Shown here in pieces: positions 44,262 to 53,371 of a DNA stretch of 56,738 nucleotides. Source of the stretch: Candidatus Goldiibacteriota bacterium (GTDB lineage Bacteria > Oederibacteriota > PGYV01 > DYJU01). The translations under genes and the position numbers were made by a program. The notes beneath the pieces are model-generated. The model was not told the origin of the DNA, did no database searches, and saw only the letters and a program-made list of their open reading frames with translations. How positions within the stretch are numbered: position 1 is the first letter of the stretch; the number at the start of each line of letters is the position of its first letter. The DNA is taken from positions 1 to 56,738 of the forward strand of contig CALHNI010000004.1 of assembly GCA_938034975.1 (NCBI GenBank). Direction: 5' to 3'.

Positions 44262-44425
44262 AAATCGTTAAAATGCGTCAGAAAATGCGTTTTTACAAAA
44301 AAACAAACTATTTTTATTAAAAATAAAGAACAAGCGTTGTTTTAAATTTTATTTTTTTAAATAATATATTATTTTTGTGTTTTTTCTCCTGAAAATCGAA
44401 ATCTTTTAATAATATGATTTTCTGG
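44262..44425 (-). repeat. Hairpin-ended repeat, copy C (inverted, internally shortened)
   Basis: On the minus strand this matches both ends of copy B. The left hairpin GAAAATC/GATTTTC (44416-44422 and 44391-44397) is followed by AGGAGAAAAAAC, then a shared TTTAAAACAACGCTTG block, and the right hairpin GTAAAAACGC...GCATTTTAAC (44267-44296). About 45 nt of the core (the AGTAATGCA region) are missing. The remaining gap 44100-44500 also has an AATATTTATC/GATAAAATATT stem near 44127-44155, just after tRNA-Ser, and no ORF. Confidence 0.65.
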
Positions 44426-44441
44426 AAAAACTATATTCAAT

Positions 44442-44470
44442 TTGACACTGCTTAATTTATATGTTATTTT
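44442..44470 (+). promoter_or_regulatory. Sigma-70 promoter of the TPR-barrel gene
   Basis: Perfect TTGACA (44442-44447), a 17-nt spacer and TATTTT (44465-44470) lie 30 bases before the start at 44501, which has AAAGGAG. Confidence 0.6.
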
Positions 44471-44500
44471 ATACTTAATCATAAAAAAAAGGAGTATTAG

Positions 44501-46513
44501 ATGAAAAAAGTTTGTTTGATTTGGGCATTAATATTTATTTTTTCTGTTTTTTTAAATGCCCGAGTATCATCTCTTGAAGAACAATATATTGATTTAATAA
44601 AAAAAATAATTGAATTCGGAAAATATAAGGATGCCATTGAATTATGTGATACGGTTATTAAAATAAATAAGGGAAGTGTTGATGCTTATTTATGGAAAGG
44701 AGTTGCTTATGAACTTTTAGATGATAATAAAATGGCTGAAAAAATGTATAACAGGGCAAAAGAACTTGAGCCAACTGTTAAAATACCTGATTTAACAAAA
44801 TATAAAAATCTTGATAAAGAACGTAAAAAAAATAATGAAAAAATAAAGGCTCGGTATTATGAATTATTCGGGAAAAAGCCAGAAATGAATATTTCAGGAG
44901 AAACAGAGCCAGGGCTGCCTTTTGCTCAGGAAGGTGTGACAACAACAACAGGAGTTCAGGTAAAAACAAAAGAAAAAATAGAAGAAAAGGGTGAAGATAG
45001 GGAATACTGGGTAAGGGGTGGAAAAGCAAAAATTTTATCACTGGGTGGAATTGAATTTGTTTATCCATGCGCTGCAACTTCCATGGATGGGTTTGGGAAT
45101 AATATAAATGCTGGTTTGCTTTTCAGAAAAACAAAACATTTATTCAGTGCCCAGCCGTATTATACTTATTATGGAGATACAGTTAAATATAAAACATCCG
45201 CTGAAAAAAAATTTGATACAATGATGATTTCTTTTAACGATTCACCAGGAGAAATTTCATGGGCGAATCCGTTTTTTTTAAACAGAATTGTTCCTTTTTT
45301 TAGTAATTCGTATAGAATTGATTCAGATACACCATCATCAGGTTTGCCTGAAAATGAAAAAAATTCAGGAACTTTAGTTGGCGGTCTTTATACAATTGGC
45401 TTAAAACCAATACCGATACTGGGTTTTACAGGCTCATTTGGTTATAAATTTATTCCTTATTTTGAAGTTGTAGAACAAAGCGGAACAAGTTTTAACAGCG
45501 AAGTTAAGGCAACAGAAATAATATGGAGTGGTGGCGCAGGATTTATGATTCCTTATCTTATTTCTAATCAGGATGAATTTGATTTTGTTGCTGAATTCAG
45601 TTCATATAGTCCGCAACTTGATTATCTTAATTTAAAAAGTAATTTATGGTTTGATATTCCTGATTCTCTTATTTATAGTTATAATTTTCAGCGGATAATT
45701 AAATCAAAAGGTTTCACAATTTATGATGGTTTGCCGAGTTTGACAACAATAGAAGATATTGAATTGAGAGAAACATCAGGATATAGCGTAAAAGGAAATG
45801 TGCATTATATGTATGGTAATGGGTTACATGAATTTTTTATTTATTGTGAAGCACCATTTAATTTAAGTCAAAAGATTCAGATAAAGAGAGAAGAAAAATT
45901 AGCTGATTTGCCTGTTACAATTACTTCAACTGCTTCGGATAAAATAGAAATTATGAAAGGAAGAAAATTTTCATTGAAAACCGGATTAAGAAATAACTTA
46001 TATTATGTAACTCCAGGTTTAAAATATGAATTTGATTATTCTGAGTTATATTACAATACCACTTTAACATCTAAAACAGGAAAAGAATTATATAAATTCC
46101 ATAAGATAACAGGTGGATTTAATATAACGCCAATTAAGCAGATAGCCATACCTGTTGAACTTGCTTATTCCCTTGATAATTTGATAAACAGCGGAGAAAA
46201 TTTATATTCGGCTACGTGGGAAATTAAAGGTGGTATTGAACTTATTCCAATTCCATTTTTTTCCATACGTGGAGGTTTAGGTTATGAATTTGTAAGGAAT
46301 ACAGGGAATGCTATGCCTTCAGATGGAACTGAAAATAATCCATTTTTAAATACCTTATCGTATCATTTAGGAGCGGGATTTGAATTGCCTGCTTTGGAAT
46401 TAAACGCAGGTGGTGTTTTAAAGGAATTTTATCCAACTCCTGAAATACCTGGTATTACAACTGCATTTAATTACCAGATGATAATTTATGTTGATTTAAA
46501 TGTTTATTTATAA
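44501..46513 (+). CDS. Putative outer-membrane protein: N-terminal TPR plus beta-barrel
   Basis: This 670-residue protein belongs to no family I recognise. It has a signal peptide (1-20, ending LNA) and at least one clear TPR pair (about 27-95: YKDAIELCDTVIKINKGSVDAYLWKGVAYELL). A Gly/Thr linker follows (TTTTGVQV). From about 170 to the end it shows alternating polar/hydrophobic strands with aromatic girdles, finishing with MIIYVDLNVYL, as expected for a 16-20 strand barrel. A TPR-plus-barrel layout is used by exopolysaccharide exporters (PgaA, PelB), so export of a surface polymer is possible but unproven. It has its own promoter. Confidence 0.72.
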   Translation: MKKVCLIWALIFIFSVFLNARVSSLEEQYIDLIKKIIEFGKYKDAIELCDTVIKINKGSVDAYLWKGVAYELLDDNKMAEKMYNRAKELEPTVKIPDLTKYKNLDKERKKNNEKIKARYYELFGKKPEMNISGETEPGLPFAQEGVTTTTGVQVKTKEKIEEKGEDREYWVRGGKAKILSLGGIEFVYPCAATSMDGFGNNINAGLLFRKTKHLFSAQPYYTYYGDTVKYKTSAEKKFDTMMISFNDSPGEISWANPFFLNRIVPFFSNSYRIDSDTPSSGLPENEKNSGTLVGGLYTIGLKPIPILGFTGSFGYKFIPYFEVVEQSGTSFNSEVKATEIIWSGGAGFMIPYLISNQDEFDFVAEFSSYSPQLDYLNLKSNLWFDIPDSLIYSYNFQRIIKSKGFTIYDGLPSLTTIEDIELRETSGYSVKGNVHYMYGNGLHEFFIYCEAPFNLSQKIQIKREEKLADLPVTITSTASDKIEIMKGRKFSLKTGLRNNLYYVTPGLKYEFDYSELYYNTTLTSKTGKELYKFHKITGGFNITPIKQIAIPVELAYSLDNLINSGENLYSATWEIKGGIELIPIPFFSIRGGLGYEFVRNTGNAMPSDGTENNPFLNTLSYHLGAGFELPALELNAGGVLKEFYPTPEIPGITTAFNYQMIIYVDLNVYL

Positions 46514-46527
46514 CGGAGATAAATAAA

Positions 46528-47850
46528 ATGTCAGATTATCGTAAATATTTTATACAGATGAAGGATGACACAATAAAACAGATTAATCCATTTACAGGCA
46601 CAGAAGTTTGGACAGTGCCTGGCAGGGCTAGCAAACCAATATCAAATGTGATACCTTCCGAGGCAAAAAAAATAGAAAAAAAGAATAAAGAAGATTACTG
46701 CAATTTCTGTGAGACAAATTATTTTAATACTCCACCGGAAAAAGAAAGATTGATATTAATGGGTAATAAATATATAAGTGTTGAAAAATTATCAGCAAGT
46801 AAACTTAACTTTACAACTGCGCAATTCAGAAGAATTCCAAATTTATTTGAGATAGTTACACTGGATTACTGGAAAAAAAATTTTGGTTATACACTTGATA
46901 ATGAATGCTTAAAACATAAAGAAGAGTATATAAGCGAGAAAAAAGGGTATGAACATATAATACATATGATTGATATGAAATTAAAACTTTTAGGGAAAAA
47001 TCCTTCTGATGTTTCAGAAAAAGAAAAACTTGAAATGTCTGATGCTTTTTTTGGTGGTGGGCATGAACTTATTATAGGAAAAAGACATTATATAAAGGAT
47101 GCCGTATATGATACCCAACTATGCTCATCAGGTGAACTTTCTCCTGATGAACATTTTCAATATTTGAAATTTACAATAAAAGGGATGAAGGAAATATATA
47201 AACATAACAGGTTTGTCAGATATATTTCAGTATTTCAGAACTGGTTGAGACAGGGTGGAGCATCTTTTGACCATTTGCATAAACAATTAGTTGCAATAGA
47301 TGAATGGGGAGTATCCATAGAAAGAGAAATAGAACTTGTAAGAAAAAATCCAAATATATATAACGAACTTGCGGTTAATCTGGCAATTCATTATAACCTT
47401 ATAGTTGCAGAAAATGATTATGCTGTTGCATTTGCCGATATAGGTCATAGATTTCCAACAATTGCCATACATTCAAAAAGTAAAAAAGTATTTCCATATG
47501 AACACGATGACAAGGAATTAAGAGGTTTTTCAGATATAGTTCATTCTATACATGCGGCTTTGACTTCGCAGATAGCTACAAATGAAGAATGGTATTATAC
47601 ACCGCAAGACAGTGTTGATGTAATGCCATGGCACATCCTTATAAAATTACGTATAAATATGCCGGCTGGTTTTGAAGGTGGAACAAAAATTTATATAAAT
47701 CCGATGAATCCTTTTGATTTAAGAGATAAAGTAATTGATAGATTATATGAATTAAGAAGAGAAAAAAAGATAGTGAAAATAAACATAGGCAGAGAATGTA
47801 AAACCAAGCCCAATTGTTTGAAATATTATTTAAAATATTATAAAATATAA
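46528..47850 (+). CDS. DUF4921 family protein, GalT/HIT-superfamily-like
   Basis: This 440-residue protein shows galactose-1-phosphate uridylyltransferase-like features. An N-terminal zinc-type CNFCE motif (about 53-57) precedes conserved NWLRQGGASFDHLHKQLVAI, where FDHLHKQ resembles the GalT/HIT histidine motif. A C-terminal half with MPWHILIKLRINMPAGFEGG repeats the fold. The reaction is unknown; nucleotidyl transfer on a sugar phosphate is a reasonable guess. It begins 14 bases after the TPR-barrel gene, and its last residues include two cysteines (RECKTKPNC). Confidence 0.75.
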   Translation: MSDYRKYFIQMKDDTIKQINPFTGTEVWTVPGRASKPISNVIPSEAKKIEKKNKEDYCNFCETNYFNTPPEKERLILMGNKYISVEKLSASKLNFTTAQFRRIPNLFEIVTLDYWKKNFGYTLDNECLKHKEEYISEKKGYEHIIHMIDMKLKLLGKNPSDVSEKEKLEMSDAFFGGGHELIIGKRHYIKDAVYDTQLCSSGELSPDEHFQYLKFTIKGMKEIYKHNRFVRYISVFQNWLRQGGASFDHLHKQLVAIDEWGVSIEREIELVRKNPNIYNELAVNLAIHYNLIVAENDYAVAFADIGHRFPTIAIHSKSKKVFPYEHDDKELRGFSDIVHSIHAALTSQIATNEEWYYTPQDSVDVMPWHILIKLRINMPAGFEGGTKIYINPMNPFDLRDKVIDRLYELRREKKIVKINIGRECKTKPNCLKYYLKYYKI

Positions 47851-47875
47851 TTCTATTTATTTTTGAGGTGTTTAA

Positions 47876-48793
47876 ATGATAAAGAAATTATTATTATTTT
47901 TTTTAGTGCTTTGTTTTTTTTATTCCTGTGAAACAACAGGAACATATATTAAAAAAGAGACTGATAAACAGGAAATAATATCAGATAAAGATATAACCCA
48001 AGAATCAATTTTACCAGAAGAAACAACAATAAAATATGATTATAAAAAATTAGATTCAGAAACTATTGCAATAATAGGAAAATATGTTTTAACTAAAGAA
48101 AAATACAAAATAATTACTGAGTATATGAAAGAAAAGTTCAATTATACCCTGACCCGGGAACAGGAAAAAGAATTTATAGAATATCTGATTAATAAGAAAT
48201 TACTGGCTATACAAGCAAGGAAATCCGGTTATTCTGAAAAAAAGGATATTCAAATAAAATATGAATGGGATTTTGATGATATAATTTCCCATGCTTTTTA
48301 TAATGATTTTGTAGAAAAAAAATCAAAGGTGACAGATTCTGAAGCAAAAGAATACTATGAAAAAAACAAAGAAGATTTTATAGAGATTAAAGCACAGCAT
48401 ATTCTTATAAAAAACAAAAATACAGCAAATAACTTATATCAAAGAATAAAAAAGGGAGAATCCTTTGATGAAATTGCAAGGAACTATTCAGAGGATGAAA
48501 CAACCAAATCAATGGCGGGTGACCTTGGATATTTTACAAAAGGTATGATGGTAAAAGAGTTTGAAGATGCTGCTTTTTCATTATCTACAGGTGAGATAAG
48601 TGAACCGGTAAAAACAATATATGGTTATCATATAATAAAAGTTAATGACAGAAAAAAAATATCTTTTGATGATTCAAAAGATAAAATAAAAAAAATGATA
48701 TATGAAAAGAAGAAAAAAGAAAATTTTGAAAATTTGATAAATAAAATAAAAAGTGAAAATCCTGTTATGATAAATGAAAACTATATAAAATAA
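47876..48793 (+). CDS. Parvulin-type peptidyl-prolyl isomerase lipoprotein
   Basis: This 305-residue lipoprotein has lipobox FFYSC (Cys18). It has a SurA/PrsA-like N-terminal helical region (about 55-145), then a parvulin domain (about 160-255: AQHILIKNK, ARNYSEDETTKSMAGDLGYF, GYHIIKVNDRK) and a C-terminal helix. It should help fold exported or outer-membrane proteins. It is followed after 5 nt by the LpoA-like lipoprotein gene. Confidence 0.92.
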   Translation: MIKKLLLFFLVLCFFYSCETTGTYIKKETDKQEIISDKDITQESILPEETTIKYDYKKLDSETIAIIGKYVLTKEKYKIITEYMKEKFNYTLTREQEKEFIEYLINKKLLAIQARKSGYSEKKDIQIKYEWDFDDIISHAFYNDFVEKKSKVTDSEAKEYYEKNKEDFIEIKAQHILIKNKNTANNLYQRIKKGESFDEIARNYSEDETTKSMAGDLGYFTKGMMVKEFEDAAFSLSTGEISEPVKTIYGYHIIKVNDRKKISFDDSKDKIKKMIYEKKKKENFENLINKIKSENPVMINENYIK

Positions 48794-48798
48794 AAAAA

Positions 48799-51126
48799 AT
48801 GAAGAAAATATTAATTTCATTTTTTATTTTAATATATTTGGGATGTGCGCCAAAAAAAATTATTAAGACATCAGATCTTGCCTTAAAAGATAAAATTATA
48901 CCTGTAAGCGAAGAAGAGTTTCAATATTATAAAGAAAAAGTGAAAACTGGAAAAAATTCATATGAAAGAGCAGAAGGGGCTTTTTGGACAGGGCAATTTT
49001 ATTATAACAAAAATGAGCAAAAGGAAGCATTAAAATATTTTGAATATAATGAAAAATATTATAAAGATATTATCTGGGGATTTTTATCTTTATTACGTAT
49101 GGTTGATATTTATATTGATGATAAAAATTTTCAAAAAACTCTTGAAAAGATTATTGCTCTTGTTGAAATCAGGCATGCGTTTTCCCAATATGAACAGGAG
49201 ATATTTAACAGGTTGGAAAATTTTTTAACAAAACAAGAAGAAAAAGAAGTTTTATTGGTATATGAAAAACATTTTCATAAGTTAATAGATGAATATGCGC
49301 TTTATGTTTTGTGTAATATTAATTATGAAAAGAAAAATTATGATGAATTTTTAAAATATGCCAATATATTTTTGAGTGGATTTTTTGACAGTAAATTTTT
49401 TGATGAAATAAATAAAAAGTTTAAAGAAACGATAAAATTTAAAACCGTTAATAACAAAAAAATCGGAGTTGTTATTCCACTTTCAGGTAAGGAAAAGGAA
49501 CTGGGGGATATGATAAAAAGAGGAATTGAACTTGCAATTGATGAATACAATCAGGATAAAATACAAGAGGATAAAATAAGTTTGATTTATATAGACGAAA
49601 TGGAGGAAGAAAATAAATTTTTACAAAAATTTATAAAGGTTATTGAGGAGGAAAGTGTTATAGCTTTTTTAGGTCCTTTATACAGCAGCACTGCAAAAAA
49701 ATTATTTCCGATAATTGACAGATATGCCATTACGCTTTTTTCACCAACTGCCTCTCAGCCTGATTTATCAGGTAAATCCCAGTATTTTTTCAGAAATTGT
49801 GGAACAGCCAGGGGCCAAGCTTATGCTATTGCAAAATATATAAAAGAAAAAGCAGGAATTAAAAATATAGGTATATTATATCCTGATAACGCATTTGGTA
49901 AGAGTATTAAAAATTTTTTTGTTGAAAAATATATAAAAGAAGGGGGAAATGTAGTAAAGGAAGTATATTTTAATCCTGATAAAAATGATTTTAAAGATGA
50001 ATTAATTTTACTTGGTGGTGTAAATACAAATTTATTAAAAGAACAAAGAGCAAAAGAAAAGATAAATCTTTCTGAAAACATGAAAGAAATTTCAAATAAA
50101 ATTTTAAATGCAATAGAAGTTTATTTTAACCTGCCTAAAAGAGAAACAGAAAAGGTAAAAATTGAACAAGCAAAAAAAAATTTAATCAAAAAAATAAAGA
50201 TTGCGCTTTTGCATTTTTCACCCATTGGGAATAATATAGTTAAATATGAAATTGACAGTGATGCGACAAAACAATTAAGCTTTGCTTTGGCAAAAGATTA
50301 TCGTATGGATGTTTTAAAGCAGAAAATAACTGATGATGAAATGGCACGTTTTGGCGTAGAATATGAAGACCTTGACAGGGAAATTGCACTCAATATTGCA
50401 CATAATGTTGGGGCAGATATTCTCATATGGGGGCAGATAATAGAGCAGGAAACCAATACCATATATGCGAATTTTATGCCAGAACTTATAATTGATGAAA
50501 AAGGAAATAGCAAAATAGCATATAATTTTTCCGAAAAAGATTATTTTGGTTATATTATAAAAATATATGTTATTTCAGTTGCTGATGAAGCAATTGTTTT
50601 TGAGACAAAGATGGATTATAGTAAAATAAAAGAGCCATCCAATAATCCTTTAAAACTTGAAGCGCTTTATATACCGGCTTCGGATAAAAAAATTGTTTTA
50701 ATAAAAGACCAGTTAAAGTTTTATGACCTTGATCTGCCTGTTTTTGGTGCATCTACCCTGGCAGGCAATTATATATTAAATTTCCTGGAAAGTGTTGCAG
50801 GAATAATTTTCCCCCAGGAATTTTATCCGGAAAGTAACGAAGAAAAATTACAGGAATTTATTGCAAAGTATAAAGAAAAATATGCAACTTTCCCCACTGT
50901 AATTTCAGTTAATTCATACAATATGATGAAAATGTGTGAGGGTGCAATTAATTCAAATATAAAAAGCAGGGAAGATTTTAAGAATTATTTAAAAAATTTA
51001 AAAACTTATGATGGTCTTACTGGTTTATTTTATTTTGGTTTTGATGGAGAACCCATAATAGATTATTATTTGATGAAAATTGAAACAGATGGAATAAAAT
51101 TTTTGGAAAAGATAAGAGGCGAATAA
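48799..51126 (+). CDS. LpoA/receptor-ligand-binding-like lipoprotein with inserted CsgG/TolB-N-like domain
   Basis: This 775-residue lipoprotein has lipobox IYLGC (Cys16). Helical repeats follow (about 45-205), then a periplasmic-binding fold starting KKIGVVIPLSGKEKELGDMI (about 220) with VIAFLGPLYSSTAKKLFPII and NIGILYPDNAFGKSI. After NDFKDELILLGG (about 407) the fold is interrupted. It resumes at LEALYIPASDKKIVLIKDQL (about 620) and runs to the end. The ~210-residue insert contains IKIALLHFSPIG and AHNVGADILIWGQIIEQ, reminiscent of TolB-N/CsgG/FlgO domains. LpoA-type proteins activate peptidoglycan synthases; this exact architecture I do not recognise. Confidence 0.82.
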   Translation: MKKILISFFILIYLGCAPKKIIKTSDLALKDKIIPVSEEEFQYYKEKVKTGKNSYERAEGAFWTGQFYYNKNEQKEALKYFEYNEKYYKDIIWGFLSLLRMVDIYIDDKNFQKTLEKIIALVEIRHAFSQYEQEIFNRLENFLTKQEEKEVLLVYEKHFHKLIDEYALYVLCNINYEKKNYDEFLKYANIFLSGFFDSKFFDEINKKFKETIKFKTVNNKKIGVVIPLSGKEKELGDMIKRGIELAIDEYNQDKIQEDKISLIYIDEMEEENKFLQKFIKVIEEESVIAFLGPLYSSTAKKLFPIIDRYAITLFSPTASQPDLSGKSQYFFRNCGTARGQAYAIAKYIKEKAGIKNIGILYPDNAFGKSIKNFFVEKYIKEGGNVVKEVYFNPDKNDFKDELILLGGVNTNLLKEQRAKEKINLSENMKEISNKILNAIEVYFNLPKRETEKVKIEQAKKNLIKKIKIALLHFSPIGNNIVKYEIDSDATKQLSFALAKDYRMDVLKQKITDDEMARFGVEYEDLDREIALNIAHNVGADILIWGQIIEQETNTIYANFMPELIIDEKGNSKIAYNFSEKDYFGYIIKIYVISVADEAIVFETKMDYSKIKEPSNNPLKLEALYIPASDKKIVLIKDQLKFYDLDLPVFGASTLAGNYILNFLESVAGIIFPQEFYPESNEEKLQEFIAKYKEKYATFPTVISVNSYNMMKMCEGAINSNIKSREDFKNYLKNLKTYDGLTGLFYFGFDGEPIIDYYLMKIETDGIKFLEKIRGE

Positions 51127-51127
51127 T

Positions 51128-52369
51128 ATGAAATATGAAAAATTACGCGGAGTAAAAGATGTTTTACCGCGAGAAAGTTTTCTCTGGGAATATGTGGTAA
51201 AAAAAGCAATAGAAATTTTAAAAAGATACAATTTTTCATTGATAATTATTCCAACTATTGAAGAAGAAAATCTTTTTATACGTTCAATAGGCGATGCAAC
51301 TGATATTGTCTTAAAAGAAATTTATAATTTTTTGGATAAAAAAGGAAGAAAAATAGCATTAAGACCTGAAGGGACAGCTTCTGTTGTTCGTGCTTTTATT
51401 GAAAGTTCGGGTGAATTTAAAGATTTTTTTTATTTAGGACAAATGTTCAGATATGATAAACCGCAAAAAGGCAGAGACAGGGAATTTTATCAGATAGGAG
51501 TTGAAAGTTTTGGTGTTGATTCTGAATACAAGGATATTGAAATTATTAAACTCGCAAAAGATATTCTGGATAACATAGGTATAAAGTCATATGAAATTCA
51601 GATAAATAATATAGGGACCAAGGAAGACCAGAAAAATTATTCAAAAAAAATAAAGGATTATTTAAGCAATAAAAAAGAAAAACTTTGTCCGGATTGTATA
51701 AAAAAATTAGAAAGGGCACCCTTACGTATTCTTGATTGTAAGAATGAAAGTTGTACAGAATTAGTGAAAAATATTGAGCCGATTTGTAGTTTTATTACAA
51801 AAGATTTAAAAGAAAGATATGAAAAAATGAAAAATATTCTTACAGATTTGAATATTAAATTTACAGAAAATAAAAATCTTGTGAGAGGATTGGATTATTA
51901 TACTGGTTTAGTATTTGAATTTGTAACTCAAAAACTTGGGCCACAACAGAATACTATTTTAGCTGGTGGCAGATACAATGATCTGGTAGAAGAGTTAGGC
52001 GGAAAAAAAACACCGGCAACAGGATTTGCCATGGGAATTGAAAGAATATGTGAGGTTTTAAAAACAGAAAATTTCTCTTTGGAAAGCGAAAGTCCTGATA
52101 TTTTTATTATTTATGATAAAAATTATATAAAAGAAGCATTTTTACTTTTATGTAGTTTAAGGGATGCAAAAGTTAAAACAGTTATGTCTTTTGAAGAAAA
52201 TAGTTTTAAATCACAGATGAGACAGGCAAATAAATTAAGTTCTAAGTTTGCATTAATAATAGGAGAAGAAGAAATAAAGATGCAGAAATATTCTTTAAAA
52301 AATATGAAGGATGGCACACAGATTCAGATAGATAAAAAAGAAATTATAAATAAAATAAAAGAAAGATAA
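51128..52369 (+). CDS. hisS: Histidyl-tRNA synthetase HisS
   Basis: This class II aminoacyl-tRNA synthetase is 413 residues long. Motif 1 region LRGVKDVLPRES, motif 2 FYLGQMFRYDKPQKGRDREFYQIG, the histidine-specific LVRGLDYYTGLVFEF and motif 3 TGFAMGIERI are all present, with a C-terminal anticodon-binding domain (about 325-413). It begins 1 base after the preceding stop. Confidence 0.96.
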   Translation: MKYEKLRGVKDVLPRESFLWEYVVKKAIEILKRYNFSLIIIPTIEEENLFIRSIGDATDIVLKEIYNFLDKKGRKIALRPEGTASVVRAFIESSGEFKDFFYLGQMFRYDKPQKGRDREFYQIGVESFGVDSEYKDIEIIKLAKDILDNIGIKSYEIQINNIGTKEDQKNYSKKIKDYLSNKKEKLCPDCIKKLERAPLRILDCKNESCTELVKNIEPICSFITKDLKERYEKMKNILTDLNIKFTENKNLVRGLDYYTGLVFEFVTQKLGPQQNTILAGGRYNDLVEELGGKKTPATGFAMGIERICEVLKTENFSLESESPDIFIIYDKNYIKEAFLLLCSLRDAKVKTVMSFEENSFKSQMRQANKLSSKFALIIGEEEIKMQKYSLKNMKDGTQIQIDKKEIINKIKER

Positions 52370-52372
52370 TAT

Positions 52373-53371
52373 ATGAAAAAAATAGCAATAACAATGGGAG
52401 ATGCTTCAGGAATAGGTCCTGAAATAATTACTAAAATTTATTTAAAAAAAGATATTTATAAATATGGTGATATTTTTGTAATAGGCGATCTTATGCCAAT
52501 GCTCTCTGCGCAAAGAAAAATAAGTAAAAAATTAGGAATAAGATTAATAGATGAAAATCTAAAAATAAAAAGAAAAAATTTTTTAATAAATCTTCTTGAT
52601 TTGAAAATTTTGGCGCTTAGTGATTATAAAACAGGGGAAAGTTCAGCGAAATGCGGTTATGCATCGTTTTCTTATATTAAAAAAGCAATAGAATATGCTA
52701 AAAAAAAGAAAATAGATGCTATTGTAACTGCTCCAATAAATAAACATTCCCTTTATCTTGCAGGATTAACCTATCCCGGGCATACAGAAATCTTAGCGAA
52801 ATTTTTAAATGTAAAAAAATATGCGATGATGCTGATGAGTGATAAATTGAAAGTAGTCCTTGTAACAATTCATACACCGATAAAAAAAGTTCCTTATTTA
52901 TTAAACCAAAATAAAATTTTTGACATAATAAATCTTACAAATATTAGCTTGAAAAAATATTTCTTGAAAAAAAATCCTGAGATTGCGGTTTTGGCATTAA
53001 ATCCGCATGCGTCTGAAAAAGGAGCATTTGGAAAAGAAGAAGAAAAGTTTATAATACCTGCTATAGAAAAAGCAAAAAAAAATGGAATAAAATGTGAGGG
53101 ACCTTTTCCGGCTGATACAATTTTTAACAAGATTATTTTCCAAAAGAAATATGATGCTGCAGTTTGTATGTATCACGACCAGGGATTAATTCCATTAAAA
53201 CTTGTATCTTTTGACACGGGTGTAAATGTTACGCTTGGGTTGCCAATAATCAGAACATCGCCTGATCATGGAACTGCTTATGATATTGCAGGGCTTGGTA
53301 TTGCAAATGAAAATTCCTTGTTTTCTGCGGTAAAAGTTGCATCTGAAATGTTAAAAAATAAAAACAGATGA
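52373..53371 (+). CDS. pdxA: 4-hydroxythreonine-4-phosphate dehydrogenase PdxA
   Basis: This is a PLP-biosynthesis enzyme, or a related PdxA2 acting on similar substrates, 332 residues long. It shows ITMGDASGIGPEI, APINKHSL, the metal-binding YPGHTEIL, ALNPHASEKGAFGKEE, PFPADTIF and the third metal motif CMYHDQGLIPLKL. The overlap with rsmA (ATGA) is common in bacteria (pdxA-ksgA). Confidence 0.95.
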   Translation: MKKIAITMGDASGIGPEIITKIYLKKDIYKYGDIFVIGDLMPMLSAQRKISKKLGIRLIDENLKIKRKNFLINLLDLKILALSDYKTGESSAKCGYASFSYIKKAIEYAKKKKIDAIVTAPINKHSLYLAGLTYPGHTEILAKFLNVKKYAMMLMSDKLKVVLVTIHTPIKKVPYLLNQNKIFDIINLTNISLKKYFLKKNPEIAVLALNPHASEKGAFGKEEEKFIIPAIEKAKKNGIKCEGPFPADTIFNKIIFQKKYDAAVCMYHDQGLIPLKLVSFDTGVNVTLGLPIIRTSPDHGTAYDIAGLGIANENSLFSAVKVASEMLKNKNR

